A stretch of DNA of 64,000 nucleotides from Trichoplusia ni (Eukaryota; Arthropoda; Insecta; Lepidoptera; Noctuidae): NCBI RefSeq assembly GCF_003590095.1, contig NC_039478.1, positions 7,192,001 to 7,256,000 on the forward strand, in the 5' to 3' direction. A program made the translations under genes and the position numbers. The notes beneath the pieces are model-generated. The model saw only the letters and a list, made by a program, of their open reading frames with translations, was not told the origin of the DNA and made no database searches. This document shows, piece after piece, positions 1 through 12,580 of this stretch (positions are counted from its first letter, which is position 1; every line of letters starts with the position of its first letter).

Positions 1-1482
1 AGTTGTTTGTTTCACGTCACCACTAAATCTTTCGAACGGGACAGACTCATAAACACAAGGTAACGTACTAAGTGAAACTATTGAGACAAACTTTCTTTCA
101 AGAAGGTTTCACTGGACCAGCTTTTCTTAAAATACAATTATTTATTCGAAAAATACTTTCGTTAATGTTCATTGCAATTCTGTGTTCGTCGTTTCGAGTA
201 TTTGCAATAAGTTTTTATGTTGGTACGATATTAAGCTTTATGCCATCGCGTTAAGACGTGTCGCTTACGAATGTGTTATTTCGATTTTTCAGTATGTATG
301 GAACGTCCGCTCCGGACGTGCGGATTTTCAAAAGCAAAATTCTAAAATCTGCTTAAGAGTGTACAATAATGTCGGAATTTTCCTTGAGCTTTAGCTGCCC
401 ATTAAAATAACTACATTTCGAATGTCTTGGTGTAAAATATAGTTTTGTAAACACAAACAAAACGATAAAAAACTGTATATTTTTCACGTATAATTTCGCC
501 GGGAGACTAAAACGCAATACCTATTTAAAGTCTGTTCATAGTTTTATTCACCTGCCGAAATTGTTGGCAGCTATAACTCATCCAACGAACATAGTTTCGG
601 ACAGTAACAGATACCTGATATACAATGACTAATTAGGCCTTGCCAAAAGATGGAGTCATAGACAAATAGAGTCGCCAAACAAATCTATTGTAACTAACAA
701 CATGAGACATAACAATTATTTATATAATCATGATATGACGCGGATCACGCATGGTCTGTAACAACATTAGAAAATCACATGTCGCACGTCCAAAGAGTTT
801 ATGCTAAACTACGTCAGCATATTTGTATGGCCTCGAGACATTTCTAGCACAGAAATGGATGCAGGCGACTGACATAATATGTTATACGTTATTTTATGCC
901 ATAACATTTATGTCAGAGATATTTGACGAAGTAGCATCAATGCATTTCTTAATAAAGCCAATTTGCCGATTAAATTAAAAACAGAACTCGGTGTTAGAAT
1001 TTCAATGACGTGTAGGTATTTAAGAGCGATTTATAATTGAGATACTATCCTAATGTCCTCAATAGTTAGCAAGCTGTAATCGGCGCGATCTCCGATAGTA
1101 TGTAGATGGTAGTTTGAAGCAGGAATGTTCGCGGCCTCGACGGCGGGCCGGGGAAATGCTGCGGGCAATCGGTAACTATTTGTCTATTTGACAGTTAAAT
1201 AATAGAATAATTATATACCTATAATATACTAACGACATTCAGCTACTGTCTTGTGATTTTGATTGCAGGGAATGTGCGCGACGTGTCAAGATTTCGACCC
1301 CGCGTAGGATAAACATTTGTGTGATCCACGACAGCTATTTCTAGTCTGAGTATAATATAATTTCATTACTGCGGGAGTCGTTATAAAATATTCCAACATT
1401 CACTAATTATATAGAAGTAAGAAAGAGTATTCATAATACTACTCTGATACTAGAGCGTTAAGGAAGACTTCGCAGGAAATAG

Positions 1483-1595
1483 TTTCGACTCGCGATCTCG
1501 CCGCGTCTGCTCATGATTAAGGACTCCGGTTGGGTCCGAAACTAGTCGGGCTACCCCGATAAATACGCGTGAGTAAACCGTTAAATCATTTAATA
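1483..1595 (+). repeat. Dispersed retroelement fragment, copy 1
   Basis: About 100 bp here match 28614-28728 nearly base for base, including the shared core GGTTGGGTCCGAAACTAGTC and an A/T-rich end with CATTTAATAA. The second copy has a clear target duplication, so this is a mobile sequence. It is probably the 3' end of a non-LTR element or a short SINE-like unit. No flanking duplication is visible at this copy. The family assignment is not made. Confidence 0.75.
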
Positions 1596-3420
1596 ATTTA
1601 AAATCAAATAAAATCGCAATAAAATATTTCAATATGAACTTTGAAAAAAAGACTTATTTTGGATAAAACTTCGATTTTCGTAAAAGATAGGACGTGAAGA
1701 AGGAAGAGCGTAAACAAAAAATAACGTAAGCATATAAATATTTATACCTACGACCAATTCGCTTCATGAATATTAAAAAAAACACCCGGCCTAAAATAAT
1801 AGTTATTAAAATTTATTCTGATAGGGAAAAATATAAGTGTTAAAAAAACCTTGATTTTTATGACGACAGAAAAAACATTTAAATCATCATTGATTCATTC
1901 AATCATTGACTGGATTACATACCTAGATGTAGTATTTACGATGATGATTTTTATTTTACATAATTTATTATGTTAACGCATAGTGAAATTCGATGTTCGT
2001 TTATACATATCTTTAATTCGAGAAAATATAGCAATTATATCACCCTCCTCGGAAATCTAAGTTTCCATCATTAATTGCTTTTCCATACAATTGAAATGCA
2101 GTAAACATATATTGAACTTCTTTTTAAATTCGGAAATATACATTCAACATGATTTACAGCGTTTAAAACACATATTCCTAGACACGGCTTAAATAACAGT
2201 TTCATGCAAAATCTGATGTAAAATTATCTAAATATCTAATACGAAGCTATCTAGATTGGAGTGGTCACAGCGAATCGTTTAGAATTCCTAGCACGAGCGG
2301 CTCCGCCTCGCGATGTGTTCACACTTCAGATACCGATCCAGTGATCGTGTACGTCTACTTTAACACGTATATTCACACGTTTAGAACTAGACAGGGGAAC
2401 GGATAAGGTTGTATATCTATGTTTACAGTTAAAAAAAAATGCTCAAAAAACGTTTTTCAGATCATGGCCTATGCAACTACTGAAAAACGTCAGTCTTCTA
2501 TCAATGTGAAATCATTCGGCGTCATTCCATGTGGAGTGATCACAGAAGAAAACTTTAAAGTCAGTAGGGCTCTTGGAGACCATGAAAAACGCATGCGTCT
2601 TCTATAAAATTATTTGTAGAAGTCAATTGTAATAATCATAACATTTCGCCTATCCAAAGAAGAAAAGTCATTAATCCTTACAAACGAAAATAACAAAAAA
2701 GCAAAGCCTAATCCAGCATGCAATATTTACAAGATTAATTCAATGTTTTTAATTAACAATCTCGTATATTTTCAGCCAATATCAGCAGCAGTACTCTGCA
2801 ACATTGTAACAAAGTAGCTAGAGGGTAAATAATTATAATAGGCTAGATGTAACTGACGACGTGTGTACCTCCGTATTCGCTTCTAGTCCAATCCAATTAT
2901 TAGTAATGGCTTTTACTTGCTTCAAGTCATACTCTATATAAATTAGTAGAGCAATCCGTGCAAACATTGTAATGTAGAGTCGCTTCAAAACTACATATGT
3001 CGATGGAAAAATATCATTTGTGAAAACGTTTTTGTGACATCTGCTGACCTAAAGGTTTAAATTTAAAAAAAGAGTGAGTGGTGGTTTAATTATAGCAGTG
3101 CATATTATCGAAACTCATTACTAAAACCTTAAAATAAAATTAATCATAAAACGTAAGGAATAAGACTTCAATATGACGCCTCTCAATATTAAAAGCGTCG
3201 GAACATTAAACTCCAACACTATAATCAGGATCAAACAATAGGTACGACTCCACTAAAGATATTCTAGTACAAAGCTGTAAGGGTCTACCTACTGAAACTA
3301 TGGAGAATAATGAACGCTCATTATCCCAACAATTACGTATTGCCGCATTCCTATCTTAAGATACTATAAGCATGTTTAAAACTAACAATCTTGAGCCTCC
3401 ACGATTTAAAACAGGACTGT

Positions 3421-3472
3421 TGTGGGAACGAGACATCGCTCTACACTGTGTAGCGCCGTCTCGCTTCCACAT
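3421..3472 (+). repeat. Short imperfect palindrome family, copy A
   Basis: Imperfect inverted repeat of the form GTGGGAACGAGAC...CTCTACAC-TGTGTAG...GTCTCGCTTCCAC. The same design recurs at 12526, 18280, 20936, 35256, 37760, 40341 and 51406. Confidence 0.6.
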
Positions 3473-5576
3473 CGAAGATCGGCTACATTATTATATGTTG
3501 GTACGTCCCCTGAACATTAGCATCTCTATCGGTTACCAGCAACCATAATATTTGCAGCAACATGTTTATGATGGAAATATATCTAGCTACTTCGGCTGCG
3601 GGTATCACATTCAATAGGATTAAGTTTGAGCTTACGAGACGGTCAAGTTCAGTTGTAAACTTGTGTGGGCGACTAAGGTTGGTCTGCATTCATGTTACGT
3701 TACAAACAGTTGCAACACGTAATTGTTACAGTGCAATTTGAACTAGACATACATATTGACAATATTGTGTGCGGACAAAATAGTAACACCCTTATTCGAA
3801 GTCAGAAAATGTTGCGCAATTGTTCACTTTTCTCCATTATTGATAAATGAACAACTGATGTACATGTACACATGTAATAACTAGTTTTAAATTTATGTAA
3901 AACATGCATTTCAATATGTAGAACAGATTTTTTGACAAAATAAAATTAGCAAAGATCATCAAAATATTAAAAACAATAACCATACAAAAAAATGACAATA
4001 AATTTATTTTGAATGAGAAGTACCTCTGCCTCTCTAAAATATAAATAATTTTGGAACTTGATCTCTAAGACCCAAAATCAGCGTAACAAAAGGCTATAAA
4101 AAATGTTTAGATTGAGTCCATCTACGTAACTGCGTCATTCGAGCTTGTTGAACTTGTTGCATTTCAACTTCTTTTAAATCTGCATACAACAAAACAGCGA
4201 ATACATTAGAATCTATGAGTACGAGTTAAAATGGTCCATAAATTGTGGGATTTTTCTTATGATTGCGTCGGTGTAGTCGCAGCACGATATGGACCACGCT
4301 GCTTGTAAACTCAGTAAGTTACGCCGCCGTACGACGTCCCTTACAATGTTCGTAAAGCCTCCGTTCACTATTTATTACTTGTCTTCTCACTATATAAACG
4401 CAGTTCCATTCGTTAACCACTTGTATGTAAAACGCAATCTGTATGAATCCGTTTTGACAGTCCTCTTCGTTTTTGCAATATCTCAACAGTTTCACTAAAT
4501 ATATATTCATTGTTATTAACTTGCATCTTATTCATTCGTGTGCATTCTTAGGAATACTATTTGTCATGCATGATTGAATTGAATTTTCTACTTGTTAATT
4601 TGAAGTAGTGACCAACTTTCATCGTAAACACAGGACATTTCGAGCACTGTTGGCATATTTTCCAAATCACAGTATTTTATCGCACGCTATGGTTATAGTG
4701 CAAAGGCGACGAGTATTAGTACCAAGTCATATCACTACAATCGTGGCTAGGGGCAAATCGCAACATCACGATTGACAGGGCTGCCCGTATACAACGTGCC
4801 ACAAGCAAATGTTCTTCAAACGAAACAATTGACAGTAAACGCTTTTACTGGACTCCAATATTATCTCGTAAAATTCTATTTCGAGATATTAAAAATAAGT
4901 GTAATCGAATAAAAATTCAATACGCAATAAAAGTTGCGCCAACCCTAGAATAAAGCGTTTTGTAACTCTCATTGAATGTGCGAGTCGCGTCGATAGAATC
5001 AGAATCACGAATACATTTTACACATACGTGTTTCTACAAAAGGATAAGCTTAAGAACTTAGGAAGCATTTTGCTTTTCTGTTCAGCTATCTACATCGTAT
5101 TACAGATTTGAAGAAATTTCAGACACGTTTATCAGGCATGTTTAGTGCCGTTCGTGGTTTGAAACTGAAACTGTTGCGGCATCGAGTGTTGAGGGAAACA
5201 ATGATCTGTAACGATCACGAGAGAGAGCTACACGTGCGCACTCTTCCGGTCGATTAGCATTGAATAGTCGGCGCGTGTTCATGTCGCACGGATCATTGTC
5301 GCGCTGCGCTCAGATTAAACCTACTCTCGATCTAAATCAATCTACCTCAAGCCTCGCTGTTCCAAGCATTGTTCTCGTTTTCTTCAACGATTAAACGTAA
5401 TGACCACATTTGACACTCCTATTATAATTTACACTTACATGAAACCTCCGTAAGGTCAAGTGCAATCAAGAAACATTAAACTTATCCTACAGACTTTCGT
5501 AACACATGTCACCATACAATACGTGAAGGCATTAATTCAAATGTATGTAATACCGTTGCTAGCACTAGGTACTTAC

Positions 5577-6838
5577 CGGTAATTCGAGGTATTCGCTAAT
5601 GGTATACTTGGCAGCGCCTCGTCGTATGTCGGCGAGGGCCGCGAAGTGCTCGTCCCGTCGTATCTTGCGGCGTAGCAGCGCTCGGGCGTAGGGATACGCC
5701 GACAGGTACTCTCCATACGCGTCCATTAGTTCACCAGTGAACAACTGTTTCAAGAGGATGGCGCTCTCACTCGAGTCTCCTTCCGCCGGCGGAGGAGGTA
5801 GTTCCCGGCACTTGAGCGACTCGGGGATGCTCTTCGTTGCAAATGTACTTATCCCGCTAGTCGACTCGCACGACGTAAACGCGTCTGTGGAATCGCTCGA
5901 TCCGCATTTCGAAAACGGAAACGCGGATGAGGCTCCGCTTTTTTCGCTGCTTGCGGAACTCTGACGGGTCGTGCTCGACTTCTCATAATAGTCCGGATAC
6001 TGAGGCTCTGACTGGCTCTCGGTGGACGGCGAGGACTCCTCAGCCGCGGCACTACTATACTGAGCATTTTTGATGCAGTCATATAAATCCTCTATCGATT
6101 CGTATGGAGTTATACTTCCGCACGATTCAGCTTCAACGTCCTGGTCGTGAAGCCTTTCATAAATATCTTCATTTTTTCTTTGAGAAACAGGTGTGATGGC
6201 TGAGTCAGAACGACTTCTTTTAACGCTAGGAATTTGATCATAGCCAAAATCTGAAGGATTGAGGAAGTCCCATCTCACATTAGCCCAAACGTTTTCGGTA
6301 GCGTCAGCCGATATCCTGTGATCATCGCAGCATTGACCACTCGTTCTAATAGTGACTGTCGTAACATTATCAGTAGTATCTATAATTGAACTATCCGCCA
6401 CTGATTCATCGCAATCTATTGGAATGTCGACGATCACTTTGCGAAGACTGGCAGATGAAACGCTAGATCGATTATCATCGTCAATTTTTCGATTGTCTGT
6501 TGTAGTCGAGTCGTTGAATTCCGAGTTCGTTATAACTGATGATGTATCGACATCATGTTGAGTTAGCACACCTTCTTGAACGAGTTCAGTTAATATACTT
6601 TTTGGTTCTTCTATGATAGAAGACTTTTCTAGTAAATTTGAGTCATCGTCATCGTTATTGCAATCATTTATCAGCAAGCCAGAATCAATGTATTTCCTCA
6701 TTCGTTCCGTGAGAGCTTCGCTGGCTTCCGATACAGACTCCAGGTAGTAGAATAGAAGATGATACTCTTCTTTGGTGATGACCGCAGCGCGCAGCAGCGG
6801 CTTCCCGTACAACTCGACCGCCGAAAACAGAGTTGAAG
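5577..6838 (-). CDS. RhoGEF exon 3: DH domain split by a long low-complexity insert
   Basis: The internal exon is bounded by an acceptor (pyrimidine tract then ACAG, 6839-6842) and a GTAAGT donor (5571-5576). It enters in phase 1 (its first two bases complete an Ala codon begun by the G at the end of exon 2) and leaves in phase 0. It encodes 420 residues plus the shared codon. The start reads like DH conserved region 1: VELYGKPLLRA, then LLFYYLESVSEASEALTERM. The end reads like the following DH helices: LFTGELMDAYGEYLSAYP, then YTISEYLELP, just before the place where other DH domains have their (V)QR..(Y)PLLL motif. Between the two lie about 300 residues rich in Asp, Ser, Thr and Glu with no visible fold. 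Role by family: GDP/GTP exchange on Rho-family GTPases at membranes or the cytoskeleton. PsGEF-like, PLEKHG5/GEFmeso-like or another family member are all possible, so no symbol is given. Confidence 0.85.
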
Positions 6839-7460
6839 CTGTAATAAAAGAGAAAGTACTCGTCATGCAAATTGCATTATGTTTATGTGCACCAGTTTGA
6901 TATAATTGACGGTTATTGACCGTGTTACTTTATAAAACATCTGCATAACAGGGTACAGTGCCACAAATATGTACGTGGGTGTTAGTGAGGTCACGTTGCA
7001 CATCGGGTAATGATTCACCTTGCTGTTAAAGTTCATCCGAATAACCTAGAACTTTGGTAACTTGAACTTGTAATTAGGACTTCAATTTCTTTTGACTGAC
7101 TTATGTCGAAATTAATGTCACTGGTACGACTTTAATCATTTTATTTAAACTTCATTCAGTTGATAAAGTATGGTAGTCACGGCGGCTGCATACCTAATGC
7201 ATAAAAGCGCCTTCTAGGAAAGATTACCGGACAATAGCATGCGTATGCGTCTTATTGCCAAACCGCTTTCTACAAACCTCGCTGTGTCTGCCAGCGGAAT
7301 ACTGAATGAACGCGCTTCGCTTGCAGCTTATTGATGTAGCGTACAAAGAGGTTCGTTGCAAAAACTTAAAGTTCAACGTGATATTTCCAATAGTTTGTTG
7401 CATCTGTTACCTGAACAGTTAGATTAATAAGCAGGATGTTTTTTGTAAGTGTATACTAAC
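6839..7460 (-). other. Intron 2 of the RhoGEF gene (622 bp)
   Basis: It runs from a GTTAGT donor (7455-7460, minus strand) to an ACAG acceptor (6839-6842). Phase 1 matches on both sides. Nothing else is recognised inside it. Confidence 0.8.
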
Positions 7461-7779
7461 CGTAAATCTTTTCCCAGGCAATGAAGGCTTCCAAATCGCG
7501 GCCGTCCCACTGAGGTGGCTGATATTCCACGATCAGAACCTCTCCTTCTAGAACGGTTGCGGATGCTCTTGGTTCCACTGGAGCTTTGGAGCCTCCAAGG
7601 AAGAGTAGGGCTACTGGCGGCGCCACTGGTGGAGAGTCCGGCAAGGGGACGGTGCCACCGAGCGGCAGAGACTGCGGGGCCGACAGAGGCCTGCTCGGCG
7701 ATCCCACTAAAACAGCTCCGATGTCGTTCAGCGGCTCGCAAACGATCTCCGCCACCGTGTTGTTTCCCGCCACTGTCAC
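7461..7779 (-). CDS. RhoGEF exon 2: end of ubiquitin-like fold, Pro-rich linker, lead-in to DH
   Basis: The 319-bp exon enters in phase 0 after a TTTACAG acceptor and leaves in phase 1 at a GTTAGT donor, matching exons 1 and 3. Its first residues, VTVAGNNTVAEIVCEPL, continue the strand pattern begun at the end of exon 1 (FELSIILPDKTQKQ), as in ubiquitin-like or Ras-binding-like folds. A Pro/Ala/Leu-rich linker follows. The end, QPPQWDGRDLEAFIAWEKIY, leads into the DH helix that begins in exon 3. The domain call is by pattern only. The exon has higher GC than the surrounding intron, as expected for coding sequence here. Confidence 0.82.
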
Positions 7780-8639
7780 CTGTAAACATAAATATTGCCG
7801 TGAGCATAATTACAAGATATTTCACGTCTCTGAGTGAGGTATAACGGTGCATAAACGTTCGGGTCAAGAAAATTAAAATTCAACATTAATGCATGACTCT
7901 CGTAAGTGTCCGTGGTTGAATTACTTGTAACTCCTGTTTACTTTGTTTTTAATGTTACGTCGCTCGAAGCCTACCGTAGAGATATCTTTGACCCCTCGCG
8001 TGTTGTCTACGAAGTAGGTTACGTGAGCGCTAACGTGATGTAGCCAAATCGAATTAAACGACGAGTTAGCCGTGAAGCAGACTCCTACATTTGACAAGTA
8101 CGATAGAAAAAATAACGTATAGCGTGGGTTTTCAATCACAGCCCCGTTTCTCTAACGGGTTTCATAAAAAACGTGCATTATGTCTGTATTACTATCATAT
8201 TGGTATCGAAATTGACTGATAAAGATCTATTTAGGGCTTAACTGTGATCATCATTGATCGTGATGTAAGAAAATTAATCTTGTGCAGGTAATCGATACTT
8301 GGGACATTTTCTTATGATTAGGTACTTTTAAAAATAACTAGTGTTCTGAGGATATTTTCTGGAGTTTGACGATTGTCGTATATCTTTACATGTGTCTACA
8401 GAGTGACAGCAAGATTAAATTCGAAGGCATGTTATGAGCTTTTTATTCCTCTTACACAACACGTTAGCTTTTAGAATGACGCAGGTGGAAAAACCCCATT
8501 ATAAAGCGCTTAAATTAAAATAGACTGTGGCTTGCAATAGCTTCAGAGATTAAATAAAAAAAATGCAAATGAAGTTAGTAGGTATCAAAGTGCCCTTGCA
8601 CCGAAACGTGAGCAAATCGCATTAGTATGTAGGTATAAT

Positions 8640-8790
8640 AACATGTAAATGCTGGAGTGTTGGAGGCCTTGACGGGCGGGTTCATGGCGTTTTTTACCGG
8701 GCCCTCGTGTGACGTCACGCCCGAGTTATGCGCACGCGACGGGCGCAGCGTACCAGCCTCCCCCCTCCCGGCCGTCGCACCCGATACCAA
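8640..8790. promoter_or_regulatory. CpG-dense patch with perfect CRE, upstream of RhoGEF exon 2
   Basis: The patch is much more GC- and CpG-rich than the surrounding intron. It carries a perfect TGACGTCA at 8710-8717 and a C-rich run at about 8760-8775. It lies about 0.9 kb upstream of exon 2 on the minus strand, so it could be an enhancer or an alternative promoter for a shorter transcript. No initiator or in-frame start exon was proven. Confidence 0.35.
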
Positions 8791-9862
8791 ACCACCAGGA
8801 TAATGCGTCTGATACATCTTCAACGAGGAAAAAAAATGAAACAAGATCCAGCGAACAAGGGGCAGTCGATTTTACACGGTCAACGCGTTTTTGGTCTTAC
8901 AAAACCAGAAAGATGGATGGTGCTCGATTATAATTTATTTCTGGATGTGCGTACGTGATGTACGTACCGTGATCATTTTGTCTTAATTGATTTTCTTTTG
9001 CTGCTTAATTATATTTTATTGCGAGGCAGCAGCAATTCGTTAAAAGTCCTGCAGAGTAGTAAAACTTTAGTAAGACCGTGAGGACTTTTTAAGCTCTAAG
9101 ATAACAAATTCCTTTTTTTTAGTTTATCGAGAACTTGTATATAAATGGAGATGATTCGATGCTATGATAACTAGTTACCAAATACATATGATAGAGTTCT
9201 ATACTAATATTAATTAATTTAAAATAAGCACCGACCAAAAGCAAAATATTAATAAGATAAGATGGTGATATAGAAAGAAAGTTCTAAAACTAAATAAAAA
9301 CAGTCCATGAAGGTTGTGACTCATCTACGGAAGACAGTTATACGTTGACTTAATTTTACGGTGGATAAACCAAGAATCAAGATTCAAATGAACTATTTAA
9401 TACTTGTGACTCATAGATATATTGTACAGTGACTTGAACAGATGACATTTAGCAAAACATACGAGGAATAGATAGCCTAGTATTTATGTGTTTAATATGC
9501 TAATTGTGTGTTTACAAAGTCTACGGCATCTTAAGAAAATCCGAATTAGGTAAAGCTCGTCTAAAATTAATATCAAATAGGCAATACCTTTATTTTAATA
9601 GGTTGAAGAGCTTATATATAAATGTCAAAGTTAGCTGATTTACTTACTTTTTTAATGTTTTTACTTTATTAAGTGCATAGGGTGCATAAGAAAGTAATTA
9701 GTAAACAAGCCATCATACGGGTTCTGATATTAGAGCAAAATCACAAGAAAATGACTTAATACAATTATTATTCATTTAAGAAAATTATCGTTATCCTTTT
9801 TAATTGCTGTTAGGACCAATTCCTATAAATTTTCAACGCTTCAAGATATATTTTGAACTAGT

Positions 9863-9988
9863 AGCGCCACCTAGTAGACATATGCAATATTATTTTCAAT
9901 ACTTTGCAGCGCCATCTCTTTAACTGTACACGAACTTGTTGCTTGTCTCACAGGTTGTAAACTTATAAACAACACGATAGATGGCGCT
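9863..9988. promoter_or_regulatory. Cluster of three CTCF-like motifs
   Basis: AGGTGGCGCT (minus, 9863-9872), AGATGGCGCT (minus, 9908-9917) and AGATGGCGCT (plus, 9979-9988) fall within 126 bp. The core matches the insect CTCF consensus AGRTGGCGC as I know it. The two on minus face the one on plus. They could also be carried by an unrecognised repeat. Confidence 0.4.
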
Positions 9989-12525
9989 TGTATGACTTTT
10001 AGTCTCAACCTGTTTTGGTACACAATAACACTTTCAGAAGATTAAAAATTATTAGGACCTATGCAAATATAGCTCAAACGACTATGAACTTTGTTCACTT
10101 AGTTACGTAGGTAGTGTAGGTACCTACTTTGAAAGTTGATGGCCTCCAAAAATAATCTAGATCTATTTAGCTGATATTTAAATGTATCGCTTAATTAGTA
10201 TTTAAAAGTACTATGAAGCAAAACTTCGATCGTTACCTAAGACGTTAACCATTGACCTTACAATGGAAGATTAAAGTTTTTAGACATTTTATAAATAACG
10301 CCTTGCTTTGACTAACTTATAATTGACTAACAGTAGTTACACTCCTAATTCTTGTGAGTACATATGAAAGACACGATAATTATTTTAATATAGGTACTAG
10401 AAAACAATATTACTGCGCAGATAAAGGATTATTTAAGTCTAGATAAATATCGTATGATAGATTGTCACAGTCACGATCCGATTCTCTTGAATGGCCACTG
10501 TGTGCAATGTGCATGCATCTAAAAGTACCTATTAGCCACTTGCAAGTGTAAATAGATATAAAACAATGTACCTGCTACATCATAACGTACCATCTTTCGC
10601 CTCTTATGCGGGCTTGTGGCTAAATCTCTAACAAATACTATGGCAATGAACAAATGAACTTACTTGAATATTTGGTAACAACATACTCTAATAAGAGATA
10701 CCTACGAGCTAGTTAATGTGGCGTCGTGTTCGATATGTCGATGTTTAAAATACCAAATGAATTTAACAATTGAAATGTTAATGTTCTGAATTTCAGATTA
10801 AAATAAGATCTTCAGTGGTTACTAACTACTCCTTTCACCTGAAGTTTATATAACACCGACATATTAGTACCCAACTTCTAGCATTACTTTACGGTGCTTA
10901 ATTATATTAAAAGTATTATATTTGGACAACAAACGTCGATAACGGATACGACTTCTTCAGGCAGGCCTATTTCATAAATCAATCTATTAGATAAGTCCAT
11001 TTTAGATATTATTACGTTCAGATTTCTATAATAACCGTTTATGGTCAGTTATAAAGCTCCAATACCTATTAAAGTTTCCCGTAAAAGTCGAGAGCGATGC
11101 TGAACGAGGGTTTTGCCCGAACTTTGTTTAATGAGGCTTTGTGTCTCTAACTTCGAAACTGAATGGCTAGAAACTTCACGTAACGTTTGCAACACTTCAA
11201 TGTCAAACGACCCACAGGTCACTTTTACTTCCTCCGTTCACTATGGACTCTAACTTTTCCAAGCCTTCTATAATTCAACCGATTATGAAATAAAAATACG
11301 TATTTCTTCGTAACACATACCTAGAACTTTAGAGCAACTCCTCCGAATTGAGGGTGGATATTAGATACGCAATCTTTCTGTTTAAATTTCGGTTTTCTAC
11401 TTAACCGGTTGACTGAAAAACAACACACAATATCATTGATTAGGAAAAGCCTCGAATAAAACTAATAGTGCTCACTTATCTATCCGAGATTTTGTTCAAT
11501 ACTAATCTTAGCGCTCCTTTCACCAACAATGCATAAAACTTAAATATTTGTCTAGAAGTCTAGAAAGTGTGTAAATGAGTGTTTATCAGAAATGCGGGAG
11601 TTTGAGGTCATTCCACTAGCCTCAGATGCTCAGTTGGTATGCTGAAACTATGACACACAAACAACTTTAAGATCGTAAGATGTAAGTATCCGTCTGTAGC
11701 ATGCAAATGCAAACTATTGTGCTTATCGTAAATATTATGCATTACCTACTACATATCTGATGCGCTCTACACGAAATGACTAATCAATTATTAAAATACC
11801 GGAGACAGGATTAGTTCGTCAATTGTTTCTTTGTGTTTAAGACTTTAATACAAGTCATGTCGATGATTTTTTGTCGATCATTTCGATGATTGTTCCGAAT
11901 AGTTTTTGCTGTACTAGTCGCGTAAAGTGTTGGTGTGTAGGTACTCAGTACAATAATAAGCATTTATTATATAATCTCGAACTTGTTTAGATATTACACT
12001 TATTAATTTGAAGTGTTAGTCATACCTATAGCGCAGTAATTACATAAATGTTTGCTTGTACCATAAAACACTCAATGAGTTGTAAATTGCAATCAACCGT
12101 TATTAATTTATACGTCAATTAGAAGCCAATTGTTAATAAGACGTAGGTGTTTATGTAAAGTTTACATTCATATTATAATTTTTTAATTAAAATAGGTTAC
12201 CAGGTATGTGCGCCATGACCAAAAGTAATATAAAGGCAGGAGTGAAAGAGATGCAGCTCTACGTGTATTGCGCCGTTACCCTTCCACAACCATCGCAAAT
12301 TTTCTGCCTTTTCGATATTTCGTTGCGGGTTCCAAGGCAGTTAACTGTTTCCCCTGATACACCGAGCTTAAGTGTTTCGGCGGCTTTCGTTGGTTTCATT
12401 GTGGATCCTGGCTAACAGGAGTTACAATGAATGCATGTGTGGCGGGCTAGTCGCAAATAAAAAACAAGACCTTCTTGTTTTTTCATTTCGTTTCCTAAGG
12501 AAACCACATAAAGAAAGTCTTTTAA

Positions 12526-12580
12526 TTGTGTAAGCGAGATGCCGCTCTACGTCGTATCGTGCTCTCTCGCTTTTACAACT
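12526..12580 (+). repeat. Short imperfect palindrome family, copy B
   Basis: It contains GCGAGATGCCGCTCTAC, then a diverged second arm ending CTCTCGCTTTTACAAC. The sequence that follows (to about 12625) resembles the sequence after copy H: both have TAACA..ACTTTAAGAC and end near AGGCCC or AAGCCC. The mobile unit may therefore be about 90 bp. Confidence 0.55.

Larger units (their letters stand above)
1..5576 (-). other. Partial intron 3 of the RhoGEF gene, running off the left edge
   Basis: No convincing exon is seen in either strand. On the minus strand the stretch begins with a GTAAGT donor (5571-5576) directly after exon 3, so it should be intron until the next DH-domain exon, which I could not find and which probably lies outside the window. 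It is AT-rich. It contains one copy of a dispersed retroelement fragment (1483-1595) and one copy of the short palindrome family (3421-3472). A more GC-rich patch at about 5150-5300 has no recognisable content. The short open frames here have no family motif and no splice-site support. Confidence 0.6.

Noticed and set aside
2419..2607. Plus-strand open frame of 62 residues with VSRALGD, reminiscent of PP2C phosphatases
   Set aside because: The surrounding residues do not follow the PP2C pattern, there is no partner exon nearby, and it lies inside the RhoGEF intron. Probably chance, possibly a worn pseudogene.
5737..6561. Plus-strand and alternate minus-strand frames overlapping exon 3
   Set aside because: Shadows of the real exon, caused by its higher GC content.
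7424..7867. A 147-residue minus-strand frame overlapping RhoGEF exon 2
   Set aside because: It reads the same DNA in another frame, gives low-complexity Arg/Ser sequence, and ignores clean splice sites that fit exons 1 and 3.
12458..12483. Hairpin AAACAAGA/TCTTGTTT with T-run as a terminator
   Set aside because: Looks like a bacterial-type terminator, but that has no meaning in this genome, and no pol III gene precedes it.
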